Shown: positions 17,388-25,853 of the stretch, piece by piece
Numbering within the stretch: the stretch's first letter is position 1
How the letters are laid out: each line of letters opens with the position of its first letter
From: Thiomicrorhabdus chilensis DSM 12352
GTDB lineage: Bacteria > Pseudomonadota > Gammaproteobacteria > Thiomicrospirales > Thiomicrospiraceae
Length of the DNA: 64,000 bases
Reading direction: 5' to 3'
Assembly: GCF_000483485.1 (NCBI RefSeq)
Contig: NZ_KI519609.1
Span: 355,026-419,025 of the forward strand
Translations under genes and position numbers: made by a program
Notes under the pieces: generated by a model
What the model was told of the DNA's origin: nothing
The model's input: only the letters and a program-made list of their open reading frames with translations
Database searches by the model: none

Positions 17388-18197
17388 ATGGATATAGAAC
17401 TCATGATGAATGATTATGCGATTCCATGGGGAATCAAGATTGCTCTGGCGATTTTGATTTTTGTAGTGGGTCGTATGGTGGTCAAAGGCATTGTTAAGAT
17501 TGTCAGAAAGCTGTTGGGTCGTACCGGTAAGATGGATGAGATGCTCATCAACTTTGTCGCTTCGATCATCAATGCGGTATTGTTGCTGTTTGTCATCATC
17601 GCCTCGTTGGATCAGTTGGGTGTGGATACCACCTCTTTGGTCGCCTTGATTGGTGCCGCCGGTTTGGCCATCGGTCTGGCGTTGCAAGGGTCGATGCAGA
17701 ACTTTGCCGCCGGGGTGATGATTTTGGTCTTCAAACCTTTCAAAAGCGGTGACTTCATTGATGCCGGTGGGGTGACCGGGGTTGTTGAAGCGGTGCAGAT
17801 TTTCAGCACCACCATGCGTACTGGCGACAATAAAGAGATGATTGTGCCGAATGGCGCCATCTATTCGGGCCCTATCACTAATTTCTCAGCTCGTGATACC
17901 CGTCGTGTGGATATGGTGTTCGGCATCGGTTATGACGATGACATCCGCAAAGCCAAGACCATTCTGGAAAAACTGGTTGCCGAAGACGAGCGCATTTTAA
18001 AGGATCCGGCTCCAGTGATTGCATTGTCGGAGCTGGGTGACAGCAGTGTCAATTTTGTGGTTCGCCCATGGGTCAATTCCGCAGATTACTGGGCGGTCAT
18101 GTGGGATATGAATGAGAAGGTCAAATTGACGTTTGATGAAGAGGGTATTTCCATCCCTTATCCGCAAATGGACGTGCATTTGCACAAGCAGGATTAG
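17388..18197 (+). CDS. mscS: Small-conductance mechanosensitive channel (MscS family)
   Basis: A 269-residue inner-membrane channel, close to E. coli MscS in length. Three membrane helices are visible, and the pore-lining third helix has the Gly/Ala pattern LVALIGAAGLAIGLALQGSMQNFAAG. A beta domain follows with FKPFKSGDFID and GDNKEMIVPNGAIYSGPITNFS. It releases solutes on hypo-osmotic shock. AAGGAAGG precedes the start and a strong terminator follows, so it is probably monocistronic. Confidence 0.93.
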   Translation: MDIELMMNDYAIPWGIKIALAILIFVVGRMVVKGIVKIVRKLLGRTGKMDEMLINFVASIINAVLLLFVIIASLDQLGVDTTSLVALIGAAGLAIGLALQGSMQNFAAGVMILVFKPFKSGDFIDAGGVTGVVEAVQIFSTTMRTGDNKEMIVPNGAIYSGPITNFSARDTRRVDMVFGIGYDDDIRKAKTILEKLVAEDERILKDPAPVIALSELGDSSVNFVVRPWVNSADYWAVMWDMNEKVKLTFDEEGISIPYPQMDVHLHKQD

Positions 18198-18232
18198 TGT
18201 TGACCGGGTCTAGCCCGTTTTGAAACCATTTA

Positions 18233-18262
18233 AGCCCCAGACGCCGTGCTGGGGCTTTTTTG
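18233..18262 (+). terminator. Terminator of mscS
   Basis: The stem AGCCCCAG / CTGGGGCT (18233-18240 and 18249-18256) has an eight-base loop and is followed by a T-tract. Confidence 0.88.
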
Positions 18263-18311
18263 TTTGTATTATTGAATGCATCGCCATTGCGCGATGTTTG
18301 GAAACTCTAAG

Positions 18312-19073
18312 ATGTTGTTAGACCAGCTTGTGCTTTTTATCGTCTCTTTGGTAGCCAATCTGTTTTCCGCCTTGGCGGGGGGCGGGGCCGGATTGCTGCA
18401 GCTGCCCGCTTTGTTGTTCCTGGGACTGCCGTTTGGCACTGCGCTCGCCACCCATAAGGTGGCCAGCGTATTTTTGGGTTTGGGCGCCACAATGAGACAC
18501 CTGAAATCCTCCACGTTTGACTGGCGTTTCTCCGTTTTCATTTTGGCGACCGGGCTTCCCGGTGTGGTGTTGGGTGCAAGCCTCATTCTGCAAGTAGACG
18601 ATCGTCTGTCGCAGTTTCTGCTCGGTGTCTTGACCTTGGGGTTGGGGCTTTATTCGTGGTTCAAGCCCGAATTAGGTCAAATTGAAAATGTACAGAATAG
18701 AAATCGGGCAGGCCTGCTGTGGGGCGGTCTGGTGTTGTTTATGATTGGTGCCTTAAACGGCTCTTTGACCTCGGGTACCGGGTTGTTTGTCACCTTATGG
18801 CTGGTGCGTTGGTTTGGACTGGATTATAAGACTGCGGTGGGCTATACCCTGATTCTAGTCGGTATTTTCTGGAACGGTTCCGGAGCCGTCACTTTAGGCA
18901 TGTTGGGCACCATTCAGTGGGATTGGCTGCCGGCACTGATTTTGGGCTCCCTGATTGGGGGCTATTTAGGGGCGCACTTTGCCATTGTTAAAGGCAATCG
19001 CCTGGTGAAACGCAGTTTTGAGGTGGTGACCATCTTGGTGGGGATTTCATTGATTGCCAAAGCGATGCTCTGA
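18312..19073 (+). CDS. TSUP (TauE/SafE) family permease
   Basis: A membrane protein of about 253 residues with the paired repeat of the TauE/SafE family: ANLFSALAGGGAGLLQLPALLFLGLP near the N-terminus and GALNGSLTSGTGLFVTLW in the second half. Members export or import sulfite, sulfoacetate or other organic sulfur anions. In a sulfur oxidiser a role with sulfite or a related anion is plausible but not shown. Start codons at 18276, 18294 and 18312 are possible; the last places the first helix at the N-terminus as in relatives. Confidence 0.8.
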   Translation: MLLDQLVLFIVSLVANLFSALAGGGAGLLQLPALLFLGLPFGTALATHKVASVFLGLGATMRHLKSSTFDWRFSVFILATGLPGVVLGASLILQVDDRLSQFLLGVLTLGLGLYSWFKPELGQIENVQNRNRAGLLWGGLVLFMIGALNGSLTSGTGLFVTLWLVRWFGLDYKTAVGYTLILVGIFWNGSGAVTLGMLGTIQWDWLPALILGSLIGGYLGAHFAIVKGNRLVKRSFEVVTILVGISLIAKAML

Positions 19074-19100
19074 CAGTGAGGCACGTTATTTTTAAGGGCG

Positions 19101-19142
19101 ATAAAAAAGGCCGTTGAGCGGATTGCTCAACGGCCTTTTTTT
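19101..19142. terminator. Bidirectional terminator between TSUP and OmpA genes
   Basis: A perfect stem of about 13 bases (AAGGCCGTTGAGC with GCTCAACGGCCTT) has a four-base loop, with an A-tract before and a T-tract after. It serves both convergent genes. Confidence 0.88.
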
Positions 19143-19175
19143 CAAACCACGATGTTAAAAAGAGAGGATTAAACC

Positions 19176-19805
19176 TTACTTAACCACTTCAATTTCAACA
19201 CGACGGTTCTGTGCACGACCGTCTTTGGTTTTGTTGCTTGCAACCGGGCTGGACTCACCCATGCCGGCCGCTTCGATGCGGTTTCCGTCGATACCGCTTT
19301 CTTCAAGGTAGGTCTTAACCGCATTTGCACGTTTTTCAGACAGTGTCTGATTATACGCTTCACTGCCGGTTGAATCGGTATGTCCGGTAACTTTGATGTT
19401 TTTGTCCGGATTACGTGTCATGTAACCAGAATAGACATCCAACTCTTCCTTGGCATTTGCTTTCAAGTCCGCTTTGTTGGTGTCGAAGAAACCACGGAAA
19501 GCCGCAGGTGCATCTTCTTGTACTTTTTCAACGACTGGCGCTGGTTTTGGGGCAGGAGCCGGAGCAACCACTGGAGCCGGAGCCGGTTCTGGTTTTGGTT
19601 CTTCCCAACCTTCACATTTTGCGATGGCGGTTTCTTTGGTCCAGTCGATTGAACGAACACACCCACCGAAATTGTCACGAACCACATCACCGTCAGAATC
19701 AATGGCATAAGCTGTGGTGCCTTCGCTTGGGATGTCTTCAGCGTGAGCCGGTGCAAATGCAGCCATTGAAATGATGGCGAATAAAGGGAGTAGTTTTGTT
19801 TTCAT
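19176..19805 (-). CDS. OmpA-domain periplasmic/outer-membrane protein
   Basis: A 209-residue protein. A signal peptide (MKTKLLPLFAIISMAAFAPAHA) leads to a short domain with two Cys (GGCVRSIDWTKETAIAKCEGW). A Pro/Ala-rich linker (EPAPAPVVAPAPAPKPAP) follows, then an OmpA C-terminal peptidoglycan-binding domain: FFDTNKADL, VTGHTDSTGSEAYNQTLSEKRA and GRAQNRRVEI. No transmembrane barrel is present. It probably tethers the cell envelope to peptidoglycan. AGAGGATATTTACC precedes the start. Confidence 0.88.
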   Translation of the reverse strand: MKTKLLPLFAIISMAAFAPAHAEDIPSEGTTAYAIDSDGDVVRDNFGGCVRSIDWTKETAIAKCEGWEEPKPEPAPAPVVAPAPAPKPAPVVEKVQEDAPAAFRGFFDTNKADLKANAKEELDVYSGYMTRNPDKNIKVTGHTDSTGSEAYNQTLSEKRANAVKTYLEESGIDGNRIEAAGMGESSPVASNKTKDGRAQNRRVEIEVVK

Positions 19806-19994
19806 GGTAAATATCCTCTTGATTAAAAGCTTCTTAAGAGCTTATTGGAAGTAGAAAAAATTTTCTAATTGAAATATAACATTTTTAAAAACAACTGCAT
19901 AAGGGTTTTTGCCTAACAACTTATTTAGTATCAATAAATCGTATCGATACAGTATTAGGCAATCAGAAAAAATTCTTAGAGTGACAACTGAGGA

Positions 19995-20540
19995 TCAGTC
20001 TTGAAGTTTGATGTCTTTGGGGCGCATGAACTGAATCAGTTTGCCGTCACCGGAAGCCAGGTTTTGCCAATCGTCGGGAAGCACGAAGTGGGCGAGACTT
20101 GCGGTTGGAAAAAGGTCGGTTTGTGATTCCTCGGTGGAGCTATTGAGGTAGTTGAAGAGACGTTCAAGCCCAGGGTTATGACCGATGATCATCAGGCATC
20201 TGACATTGGGGGCTTCGGCCAAGATGCTTTTCAAGGTCTCCAGATCGGCGAGATAGAGCGCTTCCACTGTCTGCGTATCGGAGCCGCACTCCGAACAGAT
20301 GCGTTTCAGTGTCTGTTGGGTGCGTTTGGCCGGTGAGGTCAGAATCATGTCAGGAATGATGCCTTCCTGTTGTAGCCACTTTCCTACTTTGGCGGCGTTT
20401 TTTTTGCCTTTTTCAGCCAGCGGACGATCGATATCCGCCAGGCTGTCATCCTTCCAGTCCGATTTTGCATGGCGCAACAGAATCAGTTCGCGCAATCGGT
20501 GTGATGTAGGAGGGGGAGATTCTGTTTTCATGTCGTTCAT
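19995..20540 (-). CDS. SixA-like histidine phosphatase
   Basis: Histidine-phosphatase fold with the catalytic RHG-type motif as LILLRHAKSDWKD, which is the SixA form, a second basic site LTSPAKRTQQT, and IIGHNPGLERLFNYL with the second catalytic His. SixA removes phosphate from phosphohistidine in phosphotransfer proteins. The start is taken at 20540, just past the pyrE stop at 20545, or at 20531. The longer frame into pyrE is unlikely. It is probably cotranscribed with pyrE. Confidence 0.82.
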   Translation of the reverse strand: MNDMKTESPPPTSHRLRELILLRHAKSDWKDDSLADIDRPLAEKGKKNAAKVGKWLQQEGIIPDMILTSPAKRTQQTLKRICSECGSDTQTVEALYLADLETLKSILAEAPNVRCLMIIGHNPGLERLFNYLNSSTEESQTDLFPTASLAHFVLPDDWQNLASGDGKLIQFMRPKDIKLQD

Positions 20541-20544
20541 CTGA

Positions 20545-21183
20545 CTAGGCGATACCATATTGTTTACGATACTCCACCATCGCATCCAGATAGTTCTGCA
20601 TGTCGGGTTGGGTTTTAAGGTAATCGATGATGTCGTTCAGGGTGATGATGCTGATGACTGGAATGCCGAATTCCACTTCCACTTCCTGAATGGCTGACAA
20701 GTCGCCCTGACCTTTTTCCATGCGGTCCAAGGCGATCAACACTCCGGCAGGTTTGGCGCCATTGGACGTGATGATGTCGATCGCTTCGCGAATGGCGGTG
20801 CCTGCGGTGATGACGTCGTCGATGATCAATACCTGACCTTCCAGGGCGTGTCCGACGATATTGCCGCCTTCACCATGGTCTTTGGCCTCTTTACGGTTGA
20901 AGGCGTAAGGTTTGTCGATACCGTGTTCCTGAGCCAGCGCCACGCTGGTGGTGGCGGCCAGCGGAATGCCTTTATAAGCGGGGCCGAAAAGTACGTCGAA
21001 ATCGATGTTCGAACCGGCGACGGCCGAGGCATACCCTTGGGCCAAGGTCGCAAGTTGTCCGCCGGTATTGAACAGGCCTGCATTGAAGAAATAGGGGCTT
21101 TTGCGTCCCGATTTAAGGGTGAATTCACCAAGCTTAAGCACGCCGGCTTGCATGACAAATTCGATAAATTGATTTTTATTCAT
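20545..21183 (-). CDS. pyrE: Orotate phosphoribosyltransferase
   Basis: PyrE makes OMP from orotate and PRPP, the fifth step of pyrimidine synthesis. The 212-residue length is normal. Visible motifs: [40 protein letters not shown] (flexible catalytic loop) and the PRPP-binding [17 protein letters not shown]. pyrC lies elsewhere in the window at 28.8 kb. Confidence 0.96.
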   Translation of the reverse strand: MNKNQFIEFVMQAGVLKLGEFTLKSGRKSPYFFNAGLFNTGGQLATLAQGYASAVAGSNIDFDVLFGPAYKGIPLAATTSVALAQEHGIDKPYAFNRKEAKDHGEGGNIVGHALEGQVLIIDDVITAGTAIREAIDIITSNGAKPAGVLIALDRMEKGQGDLSAIQEVEVEFGIPVISIITLNDIIDYLKTQPDMQNYLDAMVEYRKQYGIA

Positions 21184-21333
21184 TGAACGGGTTCTTTGTT
21201 TTAAGAGTGATTATCTTACTCCATGCAAATTCTCGCCCGCAAGTTTTTTACCGGATGGGTTTTGCGGGGTTTGCATGACCATGAAGAATCAAATCTTCTG
21301 TGACGGGGTTCAAGCCTGAGGCATGGCTTGAAT

Positions 21334-22173
21334 TCAGTCTTGGCAGTAAGATTTAAGTTGGGCGATTTCTTGCGGCCAGATTTGCGGGTCGATGGTTTCC
21401 AGGGTCATGGGAATTTCATCGATACGCGGATCTCGCATGATTTTTTTGAACGCTTCCCAGCCGATTTCGCCTTCTCCCAAGCTGTGGTGGCGGTCAAGCT
21501 TTTGTCCGAGTTTGGCTTTGGAGTCGTTAAGGTGCATGCCTTTAAGGTATTCGAATCCGACCACGTCGGAAAAGTCCTGCATCACACCGTCATAATCGTT
21601 TTTCAGATCGTAACCGGCCGCATAGGCATGGCAGGTGTCAAAGCACACGCCGATACGGGTTTTATCTTCAATCTTGTCAATCAGGTAGGCGAGCTGTTCG
21701 TGTTGGTAGCCCAGGTTGGAGCCTTGTCCTGCCGTATTTTCAATCACCGCAGTCACACCTTGGGTTTGCTCCAGGGCGAAGTTGATGGACTCCGCGATGT
21801 AATCCAGGCATTGCTGCTCTGAAATCTCACGCAGGTGACTGCCGGGATGAAAATTCAATAAGGTGATGCCAAGTTGCTGGCAGCGTTGCAGTTCGTCAAT
21901 AAAAGCATCCAGCGATTTTTGGCGTTTATCGACATCCGGATGTCCGAGGTTGATCAGATAGCTGTCGTGCGGCAGGATCTGTTTGGAGGTGTAGCCGTAA
22001 CGTTCGCAGTTGGCTTTGAATTGTTCAATGCTTTTTTCAGTGAGCGGCTTGGCGACCCATTGACGCTGGTTTTTGGTGAACAGCGCAAAGGCCGTGGCAC
22101 CAATTTCATGCGCTCTAATTGGCGCGTTTTCAACACCGCCGGCTGCAGAAACATGGGCTCCGATGTATTTCAT
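21334..22173 (-). CDS. nfo: Deoxyribonuclease IV (endonuclease IV)
   Basis: AP endonuclease of 279 residues acting in base-excision repair through three zinc ions. It begins [18 protein letters not shown]. Metal ligands appear in [57 protein letters not shown] and MTLETIDP. It stands alone; a hairpin (21309-21332) without a T-tract follows the stop. Confidence 0.96.
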   Translation of the reverse strand: MKYIGAHVSAAGGVENAPIRAHEIGATAFALFTKNQRQWVAKPLTEKSIEQFKANCERYGYTSKQILPHDSYLINLGHPDVDKRQKSLDAFIDELQRCQQLGITLLNFHPGSHLREISEQQCLDYIAESINFALEQTQGVTAVIENTAGQGSNLGYQHEQLAYLIDKIEDKTRIGVCFDTCHAYAAGYDLKNDYDGVMQDFSDVVGFEYLKGMHLNDSKAKLGQKLDRHHSLGEGEIGWEAFKKIMRDPRIDEIPMTLETIDPQIWPQEIAQLKSYCQD

Positions 22174-22323
22174 AAATTAAATTCCTCTGTTTTTTGCAAA
22201 GACATGAGTGAATTGGCACATTCTCTGCATAGGTAACCAATAGATAGGATTATACCGAATAAATAGACAAAAAATTGACACCTCGTCTTGCAGGCGGCCG
22301 GTGTTCACACGAGGGTGGGAAAA

Positions 22324-22824
22324 ATGGCGATTGATTTACGAAATGTGGAACCTTTGGGATCGAAAAGTGTGCTGTTGGAGCAGGCTATGCGCCGCCATCG
22401 CAGCAATGCCAATGGCAAGGGTTTGGTGCATGACGATATGGACATGTCGGATATGGTGACGCCGGATTTCGAGTGGTTGAATGAAGACAAGACGGCATTG
22501 AAAAACTTGGTGGCGCAAATGGATGCTTCGATTGGCCAGTTGTCTCAGCAAATGAACCAGCTGGAGGAGCAGTCTGGCAAGTCGCGTCATTTGCTTGAAA
22601 AAGAACAGCAGCTATTGTTCAAACAAATCAAGACCTTGAACGGCCTGCTGAAAAAGCAGGTGGATGTGTTTTCGTCAATGGAACGCCAAATGTCAGAAAT
22701 CGAAATCAAGCAGAACAACATTGTGCCTCAAGTGGGCATCGGCCTGGTGGCCGGGTTGATGTCGGCAGTTACCATTCTGGTGACGGCGCCTTGGATGACA
22801 GTGTTGATGGAACACATTCGCTAA
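22324..22824 (+). CDS. Hypothetical coiled-coil protein with C-terminal membrane helix
   Basis: I do not recognise a family. The 166-residue product (ATG at 22324 after GAGGGTGGG) has a polar N-terminus, a long heptad-rich coiled coil over about residues 55-130 (LVAQMDASIGQLSQQMNQLEEQ...LLKKQVDVFSSMERQMSEIEIKQ) and one hydrophobic C-terminal helix (VGIGLVAGLMSAVTILVTAPWM). It would be a tail-anchored membrane protein. The frame opens at 22288. Confidence 0.6.
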   Translation: MAIDLRNVEPLGSKSVLLEQAMRRHRSNANGKGLVHDDMDMSDMVTPDFEWLNEDKTALKNLVAQMDASIGQLSQQMNQLEEQSGKSRHLLEKEQQLLFKQIKTLNGLLKKQVDVFSSMERQMSEIEIKQNNIVPQVGIGLVAGLMSAVTILVTAPWMTVLMEHIR

Positions 22825-22935
22825 CGGTAATATGAATATGCGAGCCGTGTCTCTGGCGCGGCTTGAAACATTTGCGCTGCGCTATTGGTAGTTTGGCGTG
22901 CTAAAATGCAAGGCTGATTCCCTAACCCAAATATA

Positions 22936-24039
22936 GTGGACCAAGCCGTGCAACTTCGTGTCAAACACAACATTAATCTGACTCCCTTATGTGCCGACAA
23001 AGCGATTTATCATCTGGCACTCACTCCCCTAGAACCGATTCAGCTCGACTATGAGCCTGGCGACTGGTTGACTTTGCAATTTGAAAATCAGCAGGCCTGG
23101 GTGCAAGCGGTGCTCACAAAGCTGGGCCTAAGCGGAGAGGAAGAACTCGAACTCAGGCGAGCAGGAAAGGTTTCGGCGCACGAGGCGTTGTTGCGGCATT
23201 TGGAGATTTCCCAACTCAACCCGGCTTTGTTGAATAAGATTCAGCGCCAATATCAATTGGGCGACTGGGCCGACCGACAGGCGATGATGGACTATGCCTA
23301 TGGACGAGATATTGTCGATTTGCTGGCGGTTTTTCCCGAGTTATGTGAATTGGGGCTTGAGTTTTTAAAGCTGCTGGCGCCTTTGGCACCGCGTTATTAT
23401 TCGATTGCTTCGACTCCGGTTGCGGTTGGTAATGAGGTGCATCTGCTGGTCAAGTTGGTGGCGTATGTGAATACGACTGTGGGTCGCCGCATGCATTACG
23501 GGGTCGCCAGTTATGCCATTAGTCAATTGCAGTCGGGCGAACGGGTTGAGTGTGAGTTGAAGGCCAATCCGACGTTCAAACTTCCGCAAACCCCGGATTT
23601 GCCGATAATTATGATCGGTGCCGGAACCGGCATTGCGCCGTTTATCGGCTTTATCCAGCAACGCATCGCACAGCGGGCCAGTGGTCGAAATCTATTGTTT
23701 TTTGGCGAAACCCACCAGGCCTGTTCATTTTTATTTGAAGACGAGCTGACGGCTTGGCAACAGGCCGGACAGATTGAGTTGTTTACCGCCTTTTCACGTG
23801 ATCAGCCTGAGAAATGTTATGTTCAGCATCGAATGCTGGCGAATAAGCAATTATTGTGGTCCTTGATGGAACAGGGGGCGCACTTGTATATTTGCGGCAG
23901 CCAGCAAGGTTTGGCTCAGGGCGTGACCGAGACTTGGCTGGACATGATTATGGAGTTTTCCGTTTGCGACCGGGAAGGCGCTTTGCAAATCTGGCAGGCC
24001 TGGCGTAAAAGCAAACGCCTGCAGATGGATGTGTATTAG
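22936..24039 (+). CDS. CysJ-like FAD/NAD(P)H oxidoreductase lacking an FMN domain
   Basis: A 367-residue flavoprotein resembling the FAD-plus-NADPH half of sulfite reductase CysJ or NOS-type reductases, but with no flavodoxin domain. Visible features: the FAD site PRYYSIAS, the helical insert typical of CysJ (residues about 60-140), VNTTVGRRMHYGVAS, the nucleotide loop MIGAGTGIAPFIGFIQQR, and ICGSQQGLAQGV. The start is GTG at 22936; a second GTG at 22948 is also possible. It probably passes electrons from NADPH to an unknown partner. Three CAGGCCTG copies lie inside the gene. Confidence 0.75.
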   Translation: MDQAVQLRVKHNINLTPLCADKAIYHLALTPLEPIQLDYEPGDWLTLQFENQQAWVQAVLTKLGLSGEEELELRRAGKVSAHEALLRHLEISQLNPALLNKIQRQYQLGDWADRQAMMDYAYGRDIVDLLAVFPELCELGLEFLKLLAPLAPRYYSIASTPVAVGNEVHLLVKLVAYVNTTVGRRMHYGVASYAISQLQSGERVECELKANPTFKLPQTPDLPIIMIGAGTGIAPFIGFIQQRIAQRASGRNLLFFGETHQACSFLFEDELTAWQQAGQIELFTAFSRDQPEKCYVQHRMLANKQLLWSLMEQGAHLYICGSQQGLAQGVTETWLDMIMEFSVCDREGALQIWQAWRKSKRLQMDVY

Positions 24040-24051
24040 GCACGGGCAGCG

Positions 24052-24070
24052 CTTGGCTTTTTACGCCAAG
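24052..24070. terminator. Possible terminator between convergent genes
   Basis: CTTGGC and GCCAAG pair around TTTTTAC between the reductase and ppx stops. The T-tract beyond the stem is poor. Confidence 0.35.
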
Positions 24071-24092
24071 TCGTTTGATTGTGAGTGAGTGC

Positions 24093-25619
24093 CTATTCAA
24101 ACGTCAGCTGGAACCCGGCGGCATCCAGTCGTTTGGCCTCGATTTCCAAATCCAGGCGGCTCAATGGGTGTTGTTCCAGCCAGTGCTCATCAAATTCGAG
24201 ATGCAACTGGGTGTCGTTTTCGATGAACAAGATCGGCTTGATGACCTCGAAGTCGCGGCCGCGATGAATTCTCACCGCCAGACGCAACAAAACCGTTAGA
24301 TACAGCAATTTTTGCGGTTCGATATCGATTTCGTCATAGGCTTCGATGATGAATTTGCCGCGATGGTTCAGTAGCATAGTGCTGAGCATCTGTTTTTCCT
24401 GCTGATCGAACCCCGCCATTTCCGCCTGAGCGATCAAGTAGGCACTGTGGTGGCGGTAACGTTTGTAACTGATAGCGATGCCGCACTCATGCAGCTTGGC
24501 CGCCCAGTTTAGCAGTTTCTTGAAGTTGTATTCGGTATTACGCAGTTGCCATATGTTGTGCGCCTGCTTGAACAGGTTCATGGCGGTTTTGGCGACATGT
24601 TCTGCCTGCTGGGTATCTACGTGCATCCACTGTTGCATGGCGGCCACGCTCAGCTCACGGGCATCTTCCGCAAAAAGCCGACCCAGCGTATCGAACACCA
24701 GACCTTCGCGCAAAGCGTTGGAAGAGACTTGCATCTGCTGGATATTGAGCTCTTCAAAAGAGGCAATCAAAACCGCCAAACCGCCCGCCAGTACCGGGCG
24801 ACGTTCATCCTTGAGGCCTTCCAGTGATAGCGCCGCAGCACTTTGGGTTTCGATTAAAACATCCCGCAGCTGATAGAGCCCCTTGAGGGTGATGCCGCCT
24901 TCACTCCAGTGATTGACTTCCAGAATTTGGCCAATCGACTTGATGGTGCCGGAGGCGCCGATGGCGGTATCCCACCCCAATTTTTTGAGTTTGCCTTGAT
25001 GCGGTCGGAGAGTCAGGCGGCAAGAGGAAATGGCTTGATTCATTTTGCTGGCCGAAATCTCATCATCGGCAAAAAAGCCTTGGGTGATGCTCACGCAGCC
25101 CATCTCGGTACTGGTCAGATGATTGTGGGTGAAGCCTTTGCCAATGATGAACTCCGTACTGCCGCCGCCGATGTCCATGACCAAACGCTGTTCGTCGCTG
25201 TTAGGCAAACCGTGCGCCACCCCCAGGTAGATGAGGCGTGCCTCTTCTTGTCCGGCAATGATTTGAATGTTGTGGCCTAAGGCTTTACTGGCCTGTTGCA
25301 GGAAAATTCGGCTGTTACGGGCGTTGCGCAGGGTGTTGGTGCCAACGGCGCGCACGTTTTGAGCTGGGATGTTGTTGATGCGCTGTCCAAAACGTTCCAG
25401 ACAGGCGATGGCTTTATTGAAGGCTTTTTCATTAAGCGTGCCGTCAGCTTGCAGACCGGCACGCAAGCGAACCATTTCCTTGTGTTTGTCGATGACTTGC
25501 ATTTGTCCGTGGGTTTCACGGGCGATAATCATATGGAAACTGTTGGAGCCCAGATCTATCGCGGCGAATAAACCGCTGTCTTGGGAGGCGTTTTGCGGGT
25601 CGGTTTCTGTTGTTTTCAT
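24093..25619 (-). CDS. ppx: Exopolyphosphatase (Ppx/GppA family)
   Basis: A 508-residue enzyme, the length of E. coli Ppx and GppA, releasing phosphate from polyphosphate. The N-terminal ASKHA ATPase-like fold shows FAAIDLGSNSFHMIIARE, AVGTNTLRNARN and MDIGGGSTEFIIG. The C-terminal HD-like part includes KLHECGIAISYKRYRHHSAYLI. ppk1 lies upstream on the same strand (235-base gap), making a polyphosphate pair, although the gap suggests separate control. Confidence 0.9.
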   Translation of the reverse strand: MKTTETDPQNASQDSGLFAAIDLGSNSFHMIIARETHGQMQVIDKHKEMVRLRAGLQADGTLNEKAFNKAIACLERFGQRINNIPAQNVRAVGTNTLRNARNSRIFLQQASKALGHNIQIIAGQEEARLIYLGVAHGLPNSDEQRLVMDIGGGSTEFIIGKGFTHNHLTSTEMGCVSITQGFFADDEISASKMNQAISSCRLTLRPHQGKLKKLGWDTAIGASGTIKSIGQILEVNHWSEGGITLKGLYQLRDVLIETQSAAALSLEGLKDERRPVLAGGLAVLIASFEELNIQQMQVSSNALREGLVFDTLGRLFAEDARELSVAAMQQWMHVDTQQAEHVAKTAMNLFKQAHNIWQLRNTEYNFKKLLNWAAKLHECGIAISYKRYRHHSAYLIAQAEMAGFDQQEKQMLSTMLLNHRGKFIIEAYDEIDIEPQKLLYLTVLLRLAVRIHRGRDFEVIKPILFIENDTQLHLEFDEHWLEQHPLSRLDLEIEAKRLDAAGFQLTFE

Positions 25620-25853
25620 ACTTACAAGCTTCTGATAAGCCGCTTAAGATCAAGTCATGAAATAAACGGTTTCACATTAAAGTTGGTTCGTTCAGTGGGA
25701 GGTCCGGCGGTTTTGTAACCGACGTGAAGTTCCCCGTCCGAAAAGAGCACATAGTGTACTCTTTTTTGGGTTAACGGGCGATAAAACTATTTTGTGAAGG
25801 CTCCTCAAACGCGCTTTCAATCAGGCTTTGCGGGGAAATACTTACGCTTGCCG

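Noticed and set aside
21309-21332. Terminator after nfo
   Set aside because: TTCAAGCC and GGCTTGAA form a good stem, but there is no T-tract in the minus direction. It was left as a plain hairpin.
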